This document shows, one piece after another, positions 24,935 to 34,378 of a DNA stretch of 64,000 nt. The notes below the pieces were generated by a model, which did no database searches, was not told the origin of the DNA, and saw only the letters and a program-made list of their open reading frames with translations. The stretch is from Pseudomonas xionganensis. Its GTDB lineage: Bacteria; Pseudomonadota; Gammaproteobacteria; Pseudomonadales; Pseudomonadaceae. Every line of letters begins with the position of its first letter. Positions within the stretch are counted from its first letter, which is position 1. Both the position numbers and the translations under genes were made by a program. The stretch lies in assembly GCF_009763245.1 (NCBI RefSeq), contig NZ_WKJZ01000001.1, positions 1,916,810 through 1,980,809 of the forward strand. Direction: 5' to 3'.

Positions 24935-27900
24935 TCAACGCAGACTTAGATGACGGCTGAGCAGGGCGCGCAAGGCCGCCGGCTTGACCGGTTTGGCCAG
25001 GAAATCCAGACCCGCGGCGTGTACCTGGGCCACCAGCTCCGGACGGCCGTCGGCACTGATCACCACGCCGGGCAGCGGTTCGCCCAGGCGGGTGCGCAGC
25101 CAGGCCATCAGCTCGGTACCGGTTTCGCCTTCGTCCAGGTGGTAGTCCACCAGGGCCAGTTGCGGGCGCACGTCTTCGCTGAGCAGGTGCTCGCATTCCA
25201 GGCGGTTGCGCGCCGTCCACACCTGGCAACCCCAGCGCGACAGCAGGCTGTGCATGCCGGTGAGGATGCTGTCCTCGTTGTCGATGCACAGCACCTGGGC
25301 GCCGCTCAGGGCCTGGCCGTTGATTTCCACGGGCGCCGCCACGGGTTTGGGCGTGCTCTGCTGGGCCAGGGGGATGCAGACGCTGAACACGCTGCCTTTG
25401 CCCGGCCAGGAACGCACCTCCAGGCGATGACCGAGCACCCGGCACAGGCCGTCGGCAATCGCCAGGCCCAGGCCCAGGCCCTTTTCGGCGCGGGTCTGGT
25501 GGCTGTCCAGGCGTTTGAATTCCTCGAAGATCACCTTGCGCTTGTCCTCGGGGATGCCCGGGCCGCGGTCCCAGACTTCCAGGCGCAATTGCCCACCCTG
25601 GCGACGCACGCCCAGCAACACGCGGCCCTTGGCGTAGCGGAAGGCGTTGGTCAGGAAGTTCTGCAGCACCCGGCGCAGCAGCTTGCTGTCGCTGTCCACG
25701 CGCAGGCGGCTGCCACGGATGCGCAGGTCGATACCCTGCTCATTGGCCAGGGCGCGGAATTCGGTGCCCAGGGTGGCAAACAACTCATTGAGCACAAAGG
25801 GCTGGCGTTCCGGGTTGATACGGCCATTTTCCAGGCGCGAGATATCCAGCAGGTCGCTGATCAGGTCTTCGGCCGAGCGCAGTGAACTGTCCAGGTGCCG
25901 CACCAGTTCCCGGGCCTCCAGGGGCAGGCTGTCTTCCTGGTGGGACAGGGCGGCGGAGAACAGGCGGGCGGCGTTCAAGGGTTGCATCAGGTCATGGCTG
26001 ACGGCCGCGAGAAAGCGCGTCTTCGACTGGTTGGCGGCTTCGGCCACCGCCTTGGCATCGCCCAGCGCCTGGTTGAGCTGGGACAGCTCGAAGGTGCGTT
26101 CGGCCACCCGCTGCTCCAGGCCCTCGTTGGCTTCCTTGAGGGCGCGCTCGGCCTCGCGGAACTCGGTGATGTCGGTGAAACTCATGACGAAACCGCCGCC
26201 AGGCATGGGGTTGCCGATCAGTTCGATGACCCGGCCATTGGGGAACAGGCGCTCGGAGGTGTGCGCGGTGCCCTGGCGCATCCAGTACAGGCGCTTGCTC
26301 ACATGCTCCTCGATATCGCCACTGCCGAGCAGGCCGCGCTGGGCGTTGAAACGGATCAGTTCGGCCACCGGGCGGCCCACATAGACCTGGCCCTCGGGGT
26401 AGTTGAACAGCTCGATATAGCGGTGATTCCAGGCCACCAGGCGCAGGTTCTGGTCGACCACGCTGATGCCCTGGGTGATGTTCTCGATCGCGCCCTGCAA
26501 CAGGGCGCGGTTGAACTGCAGCACCTCGGATGCTTCGTCGACGATGCGTACGACGTCCTCGACCTGCATCTCGCGCCCTTCAATGGCGGCCTTGACCACC
26601 GCGCGGGTGCTGGAGGCGCCCAGTACCCCGGCCAGCAGGCGTTCGGTATGGGCGATCCAGTCGCTGTTGGCCGTCTGGTTGGGGTCGAAGGGCTTGCCCT
26701 GGCGGTAGGCGAAACGCATAAAGCTCTGCCGCGCCCGATCCTCGCCGACAAAGCGACTGGCCAGCAGCAGCAGATCGTCCACCTGCACCGCCAGCAGGCT
26801 GCGGCTGCTGGGTTTGGCGCCGAAGTCATGGCCGATAAAGCGCCCGGCCTGCCAGTGCTCGGCGACCCGGGTGCGGGAGAAATAGGACACCCAGGCAAAC
26901 AGCAGGAAGTTGCCTGCCAGGGACAGCAACACGCCGCGGGTCAGGGCGTCCATCTGAAAGCCGATGGGCGCATGCAGCAGGGTCTGCAGCCCGGGGAATA
27001 CCTCCAGCGGCCAGCCCAGGCCGCGGGCAATCAGGGGCAGGATCAGGGTGTAGAACCAGATCAGGGCGCCAAAGATTAGCCCGGCGAACACCCCCTGGCG
27101 GTTGGCCTGCTTCCACACCAGGGCGCCGAACATGGCCGGGGCCAGCTGGCCGATGGCGGCGAACGACACCTGGCCGATGGTGGCCAGGCTGGCGCCCTCG
27201 CCGAGCAGGCGATAGCAGACATAGGCCAGCAGCAGGATCAGCACGATGCTGACGCGGCGGGCCGTGAGCATCCAGTGGCGGAAGGCCTCGAAGGGGCGCT
27301 CGGTGTTTTTCCGGCGCAGCAGGGCCGGCAGCAGCATGTCGTTGCTGATCATGGTCGACAGCGCCACCGAGGCCACGATGACCATGCCGGTGGCCGCCGA
27401 GGCGCCGCCGATAAAGGCCAGCAGGGCCAGGGCCGGGTGGGCCTGGGCCAGGGGCAGGCTGATGACGAAGGAGTCCGGGGTGACGCCGACCGGCAGCAGC
27501 ATCTGCCCGGCCAGGGCGATGGGCACCACGAACAGTGCGGCCAGCACCAGGTAGGCGGGGAACACCCAGCGCGCCAGGTTGAGGTCCTTCGGCTCGATAT
27601 TTTCCACCACGGTGACATGGAACTGCCGCGGCAGGCAGATGATGGCGATCATCGCCAGGCCGGTCTGGGTCAGCATGGCCGGCCAGTTCACCGTATGCGC
27701 CCAGAACTCGTCGAGGGCCGGACTGGCTTTGGCCTGGCTGAACAGATCGCCGAAACCGTTGTACAGGCCGTAGGTGACAAAAGTGCCGACTGCGAGGAAG
27801 GCCAGCAGCTTGACCAGGGACTCGAAGGCAATCGCCAGGACCATGCCGCGGTGGTGCTCGGTGACATCCAGATTGCGCGTACCGAACAGAATGGTGAAGA

Positions 27901-28411
27901 GCGCCAGGATCAGTGACACGATCAGCGCCGTGTCCTGGGCGCGGGTGCCGGCGGACTCGGCCCCAGCCCCCACCAGCAGGTTGACCCCGAGGACGATGCC
28001 CTTGAGCTGCAGGGCGATATAGGGCAGCACGCCCACCAGGCAGATCAGCGCCACCACCACCGCCAGGTTCTGCGACTTGCCGTAGCGGGCGGCGATAAAG
28101 TCGGCGATGGAGGTGATGTTTTCCTGTTTGCTGATCATCACCATCTTCTGCAGCACCCAGGGGGTGAAGATCAGAATGATGATCGGCCCGAGATAGATCG
28201 GCAGAAAGGCCCACAACTGCTCGGCGGCCTGGCCCACGGCGCCGAAGAAGGTCCAGCTGGTGCAGTACACCGCCAGCGACAGCGAGTAGACCCAGGCGCG
28301 CACCTGCGGTGACATCGGGGCGCGACGGCGATCGCCATAGAAGGCGATGGTGAACAGCAGGGCCATATAGATCAGGGCAACGCTGGCAATCAGCCCGCTG
28401 GACAGGGTCAT
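24935..28411 (-). CDS. SSS-domain hybrid sensor histidine kinase
   Basis: This 1158-residue protein begins with a sodium:solute symporter-like domain of about 13 membrane segments (residues about 1-490). A PAS domain, a coiled coil, HisKA with His806 (SHDLMQPLN), HATPase (GLGLAIADGL) and a C-terminal receiver follow. The design resembles CbrA and PAO1 PA3271, in which a transporter-like module is coupled to a kinase. The ligand is unknown. The ATG at 28411 (MTLSSG) starts the first membrane segment. The longer frame to 29191 lies antisense to the GNAT gene and is rejected. Its H-box resembles that of the erc kinase. Confidence 0.92.
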   Translation of the reverse strand: MTLSSGLIASVALIYMALLFTIAFYGDRRRAPMSPQVRAWVYSLSLAVYCTSWTFFGAVGQAAEQLWAFLPIYLGPIIILIFTPWVLQKMVMISKQENITSIADFIAARYGKSQNLAVVVALICLVGVLPYIALQLKGIVLGVNLLVGAGAESAGTRAQDTALIVSLILALFTILFGTRNLDVTEHHRGMVLAIAFESLVKLLAFLAVGTFVTYGLYNGFGDLFSQAKASPALDEFWAHTVNWPAMLTQTGLAMIAIICLPRQFHVTVVENIEPKDLNLARWVFPAYLVLAALFVVPIALAGQMLLPVGVTPDSFVISLPLAQAHPALALLAFIGGASAATGMVIVASVALSTMISNDMLLPALLRRKNTERPFEAFRHWMLTARRVSIVLILLLAYVCYRLLGEGASLATIGQVSFAAIGQLAPAMFGALVWKQANRQGVFAGLIFGALIWFYTLILPLIARGLGWPLEVFPGLQTLLHAPIGFQMDALTRGVLLSLAGNFLLFAWVSYFSRTRVAEHWQAGRFIGHDFGAKPSSRSLLAVQVDDLLLLASRFVGEDRARQSFMRFAYRQGKPFDPNQTANSDWIAHTERLLAGVLGASSTRAVVKAAIEGREMQVEDVVRIVDEASEVLQFNRALLQGAIENITQGISVVDQNLRLVAWNHRYIELFNYPEGQVYVGRPVAELIRFNAQRGLLGSGDIEEHVSKRLYWMRQGTAHTSERLFPNGRVIELIGNPMPGGGFVMSFTDITEFREAERALKEANEGLEQRVAERTFELSQLNQALGDAKAVAEAANQSKTRFLAAVSHDLMQPLNAARLFSAALSHQEDSLPLEARELVRHLDSSLRSAEDLISDLLDISRLENGRINPERQPFVLNELFATLGTEFRALANEQGIDLRIRGSRLRVDSDSKLLRRVLQNFLTNAFRYAKGRVLLGVRRQGGQLRLEVWDRGPGIPEDKRKVIFEEFKRLDSHQTRAEKGLGLGLAIADGLCRVLGHRLEVRSWPGKGSVFSVCIPLAQQSTPKPVAAPVEINGQALSGAQVLCIDNEDSILTGMHSLLSRWGCQVWTARNRLECEHLLSEDVRPQLALVDYHLDEGETGTELMAWLRTRLGEPLPGVVISADGRPELVAQVHAAGLDFLAKPVKPAALRALLSRHLSLR

Positions 28412-28669
28412 GGGTACTCCACTGGTATAACGTCGGGCCTTGCCCGGTCGAGATGAGGGCCTGTGCAGCTTTCCTGACGGGGTCAGCCGGCCTGCGCATA
28501 CGCCGGGACAATACTGCATAACAGTGTTGCAGCAATATACCGGGGCGTCAGGCGCGACCAAGGTCGCAGGTCGGGCCTGGAGTCGGCAATCATCCCTGTT
28601 GTGGATTGTGCACAGCACGCGGGCCTGATAGCGTGCCCGCCTGCGCCGTATTCCGTGGAGGGATCCCCG

Positions 28670-29239
28670 ATGTTCAAGCCGCAACCTGTCAGTCTGCAAC
28701 GCGGAGCGTTGCGTCTGGACCCCATGCAGGAAAGTGATGTCCATGCCCTGGCCGAGTTGGCCGAGGCCAATCGCCAACAGCTCGTCTATATGAACGGCAC
28801 TCAGCGTCTGGACTGGTATCGCCAGGCCCTCAAGGAACAGAGCGCCGGCAAGGCCCTGCCGCTGGTGGTACGCCTGGGCGAGCAGCTGCTGGGCACTACC
28901 CGCTATGGCGACTTTATGACCAATCTGCCGGCCTGTGAGATCGGCTGGACCTGGCTGGATCAGGGCCAGCACGGCAGCGGGCTGAATACCCAGATCAAAT
29001 ACCTGATGCTCAAGCATGCCTTCGACAACTGGCAGATGGTGCGGGTGCAGCTGAAGACCGCGGCCAGCAATCTGCGCTCGCAGCGGGCCATCGAAAAGCT
29101 TGGGGCCGTGCGTGAGGGCTTGCTGCGCAATCATCGCCGCCTGGATGACGGTCGTCTGGACGATACGCTGCTGTACAGCATCACCGATCACGAGTGGCCG
29201 GCGCTCAAGCAGCAGATGGAGGCGCGCTTTAGCGCATAA
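28670..29239 (+). CDS. GNAT family N-acetyltransferase
   Basis: This 189-residue protein has a RimJ/RimL-like GNAT pattern: RLDPMQESDV at the start, the EIGWTWLDQGQHGSGLNT acetyl-CoA region, and LKTAASNLRSQRAIEKLGAVREGLLR near the C-terminus. The substrate is probably a protein N-terminus or amino compound, by family. The ATG at 28670 follows GGAGGG. It lies upstream of azlCD and may be cotranscribed with it. Confidence 0.9.
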   Translation: MFKPQPVSLQRGALRLDPMQESDVHALAELAEANRQQLVYMNGTQRLDWYRQALKEQSAGKALPLVVRLGEQLLGTTRYGDFMTNLPACEIGWTWLDQGQHGSGLNTQIKYLMLKHAFDNWQMVRVQLKTAASNLRSQRAIEKLGAVREGLLRNHRRLDDGRLDDTLLYSITDHEWPALKQQMEARFSA

Positions 29240-29256
29240 GTCATCGAGCCCGTGTT

Positions 29257-29979
29257 GTGACTGTCAGTCGTGCGCGCAGCCTGCTGCAGGGAATGCGTGA
29301 CAGCATTCCGATGATTGTCGGCATCCTGCCGTTCGGCCTGATCTACGGTGCGCTGGCCTCGCTGGCCGGCCTGACGCTGTGGCAGGCACTGGGCATGTCG
29401 CTGCTGGTGTATGCCGGTTCGGCGCAGTTTATCGCCATCAGCCTGCTGGGGCTGGGCAGTGGTATGGCGGTGATTCTGCTCACCACCTTTGTCGTCAACC
29501 TGCGCCATGTGCTCTACAGCGCCGCCCTGCAACCCTATGTCGGTGGCTTGTCGCAGCGCTGGCGCCTGCCCCTGGCCTTCGGCCTGACCGACGAAACCTT
29601 TGCCGTGGTGCAACGTCGTTACCTGAGCCGTGGCATGGCCGATCACGCGCAGTGGTATCACGCCGGTGTCGCCGTGGCGCTTTACCTGTCCTGGGTCGGC
29701 AGTTCGCTGGTGGGAGCGCTGTTCGGTCAGCAGGTGCCCAATCTGGCGGGCTGGGGCCTGGACTTCGCCATGCTGGCGACCTTTATCGGCATCGTCGTGC
29801 CGGCGCTGCGCAATCAGCCACAGATTGCCGCCGCCCTGGTGGCCGCGGCGGTGGCGCTGCTCTGCCATGCCTGGCCTTACAAGCTGGGGCTGATGGCCGC
29901 CGCCTTGAGCGGAATCGTCATCGGTGTGGCGCTGGAGCGACGTGAGTCGCCGGCGGCGGTCGAGGAGGGCGGGCGATGA
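29257..29979 (+). CDS. azlC: AzlC family branched-chain amino acid exporter subunit
   Basis: This 240-residue membrane protein has the AzlC signature (IPMIVGILPFGLIYGALASLAG, YAGSAQFIAISLLG) and about seven hydrophobic segments. With AzlD it forms an exporter of branched-chain amino acids in characterised relatives. The GTG at 29257 is called because it sets the family N-terminus, though the Shine-Dalgarno is weak. An ATG at 29293 is the alternative. It overlaps azlD by ATGA. Confidence 0.9.
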   Translation: MTVSRARSLLQGMRDSIPMIVGILPFGLIYGALASLAGLTLWQALGMSLLVYAGSAQFIAISLLGLGSGMAVILLTTFVVNLRHVLYSAALQPYVGGLSQRWRLPLAFGLTDETFAVVQRRYLSRGMADHAQWYHAGVAVALYLSWVGSSLVGALFGQQVPNLAGWGLDFAMLATFIGIVVPALRNQPQIAAALVAAAVALLCHAWPYKLGLMAAALSGIVIGVALERRESPAAVEEGGR

Positions 29980-30305
29980 GCATCTGGCTGCTGATTCTCG
30001 GCATGGCGCTGATCACCTTTGTGATTCGCTACAGCCTGTTCGCCTTTCCCGATCTGCGCTTCCCGGCATTGGTGCGCCAGGGCCTGCACTATGTGCCCAC
30101 CGCAGTGCTGACGGCCATTGTGGTGCCGGGCATGTTGCTACCTGATGGCCAGCACTGGCATCTGGCTCTGGACAATGCCTACCTGCTGGCGGGGCTGGCG
30201 TGTATTGCCATTGCTGCGCTCACCCGACACCTGCTGGCAACCATTGGCGGAGGCCTGCTGGTGTTCTTTCTGCTGCGTGGGTTGTTCGGCCAGTTACCCC
30301 TGTAA
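29976..30305 (+). CDS. azlD: AzlD family transport subunit
   Basis: This 109-residue, very hydrophobic protein has the AzlD pattern (FVIRYSLFAF, YVPTAVLTAIVVPGML). It partners AzlC, and the ATG overlaps the azlC stop as ATGA, so the two are coupled. Confidence 0.92.
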   Translation: MSIWLLILGMALITFVIRYSLFAFPDLRFPALVRQGLHYVPTAVLTAIVVPGMLLPDGQHWHLALDNAYLLAGLACIAIAALTRHLLATIGGGLLVFFLLRGLFGQLPL

Positions 30306-30418
30306 CTGCGTCATGGCGCCGATTTTGCGGTAAAAAACCGGCATTGTTGTGGCTTTGCGCAACGCTCTTGCAGTCAAATGCTCAACGCTCGCCTGGCTAA
30401 AACAGAGGTACACGGACG

Positions 30419-32293
30419 ATGACCCAACAATCGCAATTTGCCCTGCTGGGCAAGAAGCGCTTTCTACCGTTTTTTATCACCCAGCTGCTGGGTGCCTTTA
30501 ACGACAATATCTTCAAGCAGGCGCTGATCCTCACCATCCTGTTCAAACTCAGCGCCGAGGCGGACAAGAGCCTTTTGGTCAATCTCTGCGCCTTGCTGTT
30601 TATCCTGCCGTTCTTCCTGTTCTCCGCCCTGGGTGGCCAGTTTGGCGAGAAGTTCGCCAAGGATGCGCTGATCCGCCAGATCAAGCTGGCCGAGGTGTGC
30701 ATCATGGTCCTGGGCGCCGTCGGCGTGCTGCTGGGCAATCTGCCGCTGATGCTGGCGGTACTGTTCGCCATGGGTACCCAGTCGGCGCTGTTCGGCCCGG
30801 TGAAGTACTCGATCCTGCCCCAGCACCTCAGGGAGGAGGAACTGGTGGGCGGTAACGCCCTGGTGGAAATGGGCACCTTCCTGGCCATTCTCGCCGGCAC
30901 CATCGGCGCCGGTATCATCATGGCCAATAGCGCCTATGCCAGTATCGTGGCGAGCTCGGTGGTGGTGGTAGCGGTAGCCGGTTACCTGGCCAGTCGCGGC
31001 ATTCCCCGGGCGGCGGCGGCCATGCCGGAGCTTAGGCTTGACTGGAATATCCTGCGCCAGTCCTGGCTGATCATGAAGCTTGGCCTGGGCCAGCGCCCGG
31101 CGGTGTCGCGTTCGCTGATCGGCAACTCCTGGTTCTGGTTTCTCGGCGCCATCTACCTGACCCAGATCCCGGCCTACGCCAAGGACTGGCTGCACGGCGA
31201 CGAAGGTGTGGTGACCCTGATTCTTACCGTGTTCTCCTTGGGGATTGGTCTGGGCTCGATGCTCTGTGAGCGCATGAGTGGGCACAAGGTGGAGATCGGC
31301 CTGGTGCCGTTCGGCTCCATTGGTCTGACGGTTTTCGGCATGCTGCTGTGGTGGCATTCCGGTGGTTTCCCCGAGGCTGCGCAGCCCCATGACTGGCTGA
31401 GCCTGCTGGGCCATGGCCAGGCCTGGTGGATTCTCGGCTCGATCCTCGGTATCGGCCTGTTCGGTGGCTTCTATATCGTGCCGCTCTATGCGCTGATCCA
31501 GTCGCGCACGGTGGAGCATGAGCGGGCGCGGGTGATCGCCGCCAACAACATCCTCAATGCGCTATTCATGGTGATCTCGGCGATTGTCTCGATCCTCTTT
31601 CTCAGCGTCGCCGAACTGTCGATTCCGCAGCTGTTTTTGACCATTTCGCTGATGAACATCGCGGTCAACAGCTATATCTTCAAGATCGTCCCCGAATTCA
31701 GCATGCGCTTTATGATCTGGCTGCTCAGCCACTCGATGTATCGGGTAGAGCACAGGGGGTTGGAGGCAATCCCGGACGAAGGCGCGGCAGTGCTGGTGTG
31801 CAACCATGTGTCCTTTGTCGATGCACTGTTGATCGGTGGCGCGGTGCGCCGGCCGGTACGCTTTGTCATGTACTACAAGATCTACAACCTGCCGGTGCTC
31901 AACTTTATCTTCCGCACCGCCGGTACCGTGCCGATTGCCGGGCGTAACGAAGACCTGCTGATCTACGACGCGGCGTTCAAGAAAATCGCCGAATATCTGC
32001 GCAATGGTGAAGTGGTGTGCATCTTCCCGGAAGGCAAGTTGACCACTGATGGCGAGCTCAATGAGTTCAAGAACGGTATCGAACGTATCATCGTGGAAAA
32101 CCCGGTGCCGGTGATTCCCATGGCCCTGCAGGGCTTGTGGGGCAGCTTTTTCAGCCGTGATCCGCACAAGGGCCTGTTCAAGCGTCTGTGGTCGCGCATT
32201 ACCCTGGTGGCCGGTACGCCGGTAGCGCCCGATCTGGTCAGGCGCGAGTCGCTGCAGGCTCAGGTGGCCGAACTGCGGGGTGAGCGGCGTTAA
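30419..32293 (+). CDS. LplT-like MFS transporter fused to PlsC acyltransferase
   Basis: This 624-residue protein has an MFS domain (about residues 1-420) with the LplT-type start (QLLGAFNDNIFKQAL), followed by a PlsC domain with NHVSFVDALL (H-x4-D) and FPEGKLTTDGE. In enterobacteria LplT flips lysophospholipids that Aas then re-acylates. Here transport and acylation are on one chain, without the acyl-ACP synthetase part. It likely repairs or recycles inner-membrane phospholipids. A terminator lies 13 bp after the stop. Confidence 0.9.
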   Translation: MTQQSQFALLGKKRFLPFFITQLLGAFNDNIFKQALILTILFKLSAEADKSLLVNLCALLFILPFFLFSALGGQFGEKFAKDALIRQIKLAEVCIMVLGAVGVLLGNLPLMLAVLFAMGTQSALFGPVKYSILPQHLREEELVGGNALVEMGTFLAILAGTIGAGIIMANSAYASIVASSVVVVAVAGYLASRGIPRAAAAMPELRLDWNILRQSWLIMKLGLGQRPAVSRSLIGNSWFWFLGAIYLTQIPAYAKDWLHGDEGVVTLILTVFSLGIGLGSMLCERMSGHKVEIGLVPFGSIGLTVFGMLLWWHSGGFPEAAQPHDWLSLLGHGQAWWILGSILGIGLFGGFYIVPLYALIQSRTVEHERARVIAANNILNALFMVISAIVSILFLSVAELSIPQLFLTISLMNIAVNSYIFKIVPEFSMRFMIWLLSHSMYRVEHRGLEAIPDEGAAVLVCNHVSFVDALLIGGAVRRPVRFVMYYKIYNLPVLNFIFRTAGTVPIAGRNEDLLIYDAAFKKIAEYLRNGEVVCIFPEGKLTTDGELNEFKNGIERIIVENPVPVIPMALQGLWGSFFSRDPHKGLFKRLWSRITLVAGTPVAPDLVRRESLQAQVAELRGERR

Positions 32294-32305
32294 ATCGTCG
32301 AGATG

Positions 32306-32335
32306 AAAAAGCCCGCCAGCTTGGCGGGCTTTTTT
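32306..32335. terminator. Bidirectional Rho-independent terminator
   Basis: AAAAAGCCCGCCA pairs with TGGCGGGCTTTTT around a short loop. It can end transcription of the MFS-PlsC gene and, from the other strand, of sugE. Confidence 0.93.
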
Positions 32336-32350
32336 GTGCGTTTCGAGCGG

Positions 32351-32665
32351 CTAGTGGCTGAGCTTTAGCCCGATCAGGCCGCAGAGGATCAGGGCCACGC
32401 TGGCGATGCGCAGCAGGCTCAGGGCCTCGCCAAACAGGATGATGCCAGCAATTACCGTCCCGACTGCGCCGACGCCGGTCCAGATCGCATAGGCGGTGCC
32501 CAGGGGCAACTGCCTCATGGCCAGGCCGAGCAATGCCAGGCTGACGATCATCGCCGCAACAGTCAGCAGGGTAGGCAGGGGTCGGGTAAAGCCGTCGCTG
32601 TATTTCAGGCCGACAGCCCAGCCGACTTCGAACAGGCCGGCCAGCAGCAGAATGATCCAGGACAT
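32351..32665 (-). CDS. sugE: SugE/Gdx guanidinium exporter (SMR family)
   Basis: This 104-residue protein has four membrane segments and the key SMR glutamate (Glu13 in [12 protein letters not shown]). The GAVGT and GEALSLLR segments are typical of SugE/Gdx rather than EmrE. Family members export guanidinium ions. The ATG at 32665 follows AGTGGAGG, and the longer frame that reads through the leader is rejected. The leader holds a two-hairpin guanidine-II riboswitch, which supports the function. Confidence 0.93.
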   Translation of the reverse strand: MSWIILLLAGLFEVGWAVGLKYSDGFTRPLPTLLTVAAMIVSLALLGLAMRQLPLGTAYAIWTGVGAVGTVIAGIILFGEALSLLRIASVALILCGLIGLKLSH

Positions 32666-32688
32666 ACAAACCTCCACTAACAGATAGA

Positions 32689-32736
32689 GGGGCCGTCCCG
32701 GGGTGGTCACTCGCAGAGTGGTGAGGTCGTCCTCAC
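32689..32736 (-). promoter_or_regulatory. Guanidine-II (mini-ykkC) riboswitch upstream of sugE
   Basis: Read on the minus strand, the leader contains GTGAGG-ACGA-CCTCAC (32721-32736) and then GGG-ACGG-CCC (32690-32699). Two hairpins with ACGR loops shortly before the Shine-Dalgarno are the hallmark of the guanidine-II riboswitch, which frees the ribosome site when guanidine binds. The first stem is six pairs and the second is at least three. The downstream gene is a guanidinium exporter, as expected for this class. Confidence 0.85.
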
Positions 32737-32812
32737 GTTGTGCGGTATTTTGCACATTGGCAGGGGGGGCAAGCCGCAGAGGATCAGTGGTCGCTCTGCG
32801 GCTGCGGGGCGC

Positions 32813-33733
32813 TTAGATTCCCTGGGGAATCTCTTCACCACCCAGGGCTTCGAACAGCGCCGGCAGGAAGTCCACCAGGGTCAGCATCATCAGGGTGAAG
32901 CTGGCGTCCTGCTGGCCCAGTGCGTCGTCACCGCCGTCCTGTTCCGCTTGCTCCTGCAGCAGGTCTTCGAAGCGCAGACGCTTGACCACCAGCTTGTCGT
33001 CCAGCACGAAGCTCAGCTTGTCCTGCCAGGCCAGGGACAGCTGGGTGACCTGCTTGCCAGAGGTCATGTGCAGCTGGATTTCGTCACTGGTCAGGTCCTG
33101 GCGCTTGCAACGCACCACGCCGCCGTCTTCATGGGTGTCACGCAGCTCGCACTCGTCCAGCACATGGAAGTCGGGGGCGGCCTGCTGAGCCTTGACCCAG
33201 TCGGTGAGGGTGGCGCTGGGAGCGATCTTCACGGTCAGTGGGCGCACCGGCAGCGAGCCGATGGCCTCACGCAGGGTCGAAAGCAGGTCTTCGGCGCGCT
33301 TGGCACTGGCCGAGTCGACCAGGATCAGGCCCTGCTTGGGCGCGATGGCGGCAAAGGTGGCGGATTTGCGAATAAAGGCGCGCGGCAGGAAGGTCTGCAC
33401 GATTTCGTCCTTGAGCTGGTCGCGCTCTTTCTTGTAGACCTTGCGCATCTGCTCGGCTTCGATCTCGTCGACCTTGTCCTTCAGTGCATCGCGCACCACG
33501 CTGCCCGGCAGGATGCGTTCTTCCTTGCGCGCGGCGATCAGCAGGAAGTCACCGCTGACGTGTACCAGTGGCGCGTCGCCGCCTTTGCCAAAGGGCGCGA
33601 TAAAGCCATAGGTGCTCAGTTCCTGGCTGGCGCAAGGGCGGGCCGGTTTAGCTAACAGCGCCGTTTCGAGCGCCTCGGCATCAAAGGGGATGTCCTGGGT
33701 GAGGCGATAGACCAGCAGGTTACGAAACCACAT
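32813..33733 (-). CDS. rdgC: RdgC, recombination-associated protein
   Basis: This 306-residue protein begins [13 protein letters not shown] and is the usual RdgC length. RdgC is a ring-shaped DNA-binding protein that limits RecA activity. The ATG at 33733 is chosen over an upstream in-frame ATG because it gives the family length and follows a purine-rich site. The sequence is complete with no disruption. Confidence 0.96.
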   Translation of the reverse strand: MWFRNLLVYRLTQDIPFDAEALETALLAKPARPCASQELSTYGFIAPFGKGGDAPLVHVSGDFLLIAARKEERILPGSVVRDALKDKVDEIEAEQMRKVYKKERDQLKDEIVQTFLPRAFIRKSATFAAIAPKQGLILVDSASAKRAEDLLSTLREAIGSLPVRPLTVKIAPSATLTDWVKAQQAAPDFHVLDECELRDTHEDGGVVRCKRQDLTSDEIQLHMTSGKQVTQLSLAWQDKLSFVLDDKLVVKRLRFEDLLQEQAEQDGGDDALGQQDASFTLMMLTLVDFLPALFEALGGEEIPQGI

Positions 33734-33952
33734 AGGGGGGTGAATCTCCATTGACAGGCCGGCCAGCAGGGGCGGGCAGCGGATGGGGCGGCAGCGTCTG
33801 GCTACAGAACGCTATACGGGCGGCGTCGATCCATCAGACCACGACGCGCCTGCCCGGTTTTATTTGGGGGCGCATTATTCCCTTGCTTGAGGCGTTAGGC
33901 CAAGCCTGCGCTAAACCATTGCTGCGCCAATAAAAAATTTTCAAAACAGTGC

Positions 33953-33981
33953 TTGCCAAGGTGTCGAAGGCTGTCTAGAAT
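33953..33981 (+). promoter_or_regulatory. Sigma-70 promoter for the tRNA-Val/tRNA-Asp operon
   Basis: TTGCCA and TAGAAT are separated by 17 bp and followed by a GC-rich GCGCCCC discriminator of the kind seen at stringently controlled stable RNA promoters. The first tRNA starts about 15 bases after the likely start site. Confidence 0.75.
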
Positions 33982-34002
33982 GCGCCCCACTTCGAGAGTG
34001 AA

Positions 34003-34078
34003 GGGTGATTAGCTCAGCTGGGAGAGCATCTGCCTTACAAGCAGAGGGTCGGCGGTTCGATCCCGTCATCACCCACCA
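34003..34078 (+). tRNA. tRNA-Val (anticodon TAC)
   Basis: The sequence folds as a normal tRNA of 76 bases with an encoded CCA end. The acceptor stem is GGGTGAT/ATCACCC, the anticodon loop is CTTACAA and the T loop GTTCGATCC is intact. It is the first gene of a two-tRNA operon. Confidence 0.97.
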
Positions 34079-34100
34079 AACTCGCTTTTTGAAGTTACGC

Positions 34101-34177
34101 GCAGCGGTAGTTCAGTCGGTTAGAATACCGGCCTGTCACGCCGGGGGTCGCGGGTTCGAGTCCCGTCCGCTGCGCCA
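34101..34177 (+). tRNA. tRNA-Asp (anticodon GTC)
   Basis: The 77-base sequence has acceptor stem GCAGCGG/CCGCTGC, anticodon loop CTGTCAC and an encoded CCA. A T-run follows at once (34178-34183), which may help end the tRNA transcript. Confidence 0.97.
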
Positions 34178-34378
34178 TTTTTTACTCCTCGCTTCACCTC
34201 CCCTGTGACAATCGCGTTTTATCTTGCCGTTCCGGCAAATCCTCAAATTTAAGCTAAACACCTGAACTTATACGCATTTTCCTGTTCCTAGCACGGTAGC
34301 CAGTGATCGCGACCGCCTGCTAAGCTCGCGCCTTCACTCGAATTGAAAGCCCCAGGGCCTAGCGGACAAGGAACAAGC

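Noticed and set aside
28412-29191. N-terminal extension of the SSS kinase frame
   Set aside because: It lies antisense to the GNAT gene and adds no domain, and the MTLSSG start leads directly into the first membrane segment.
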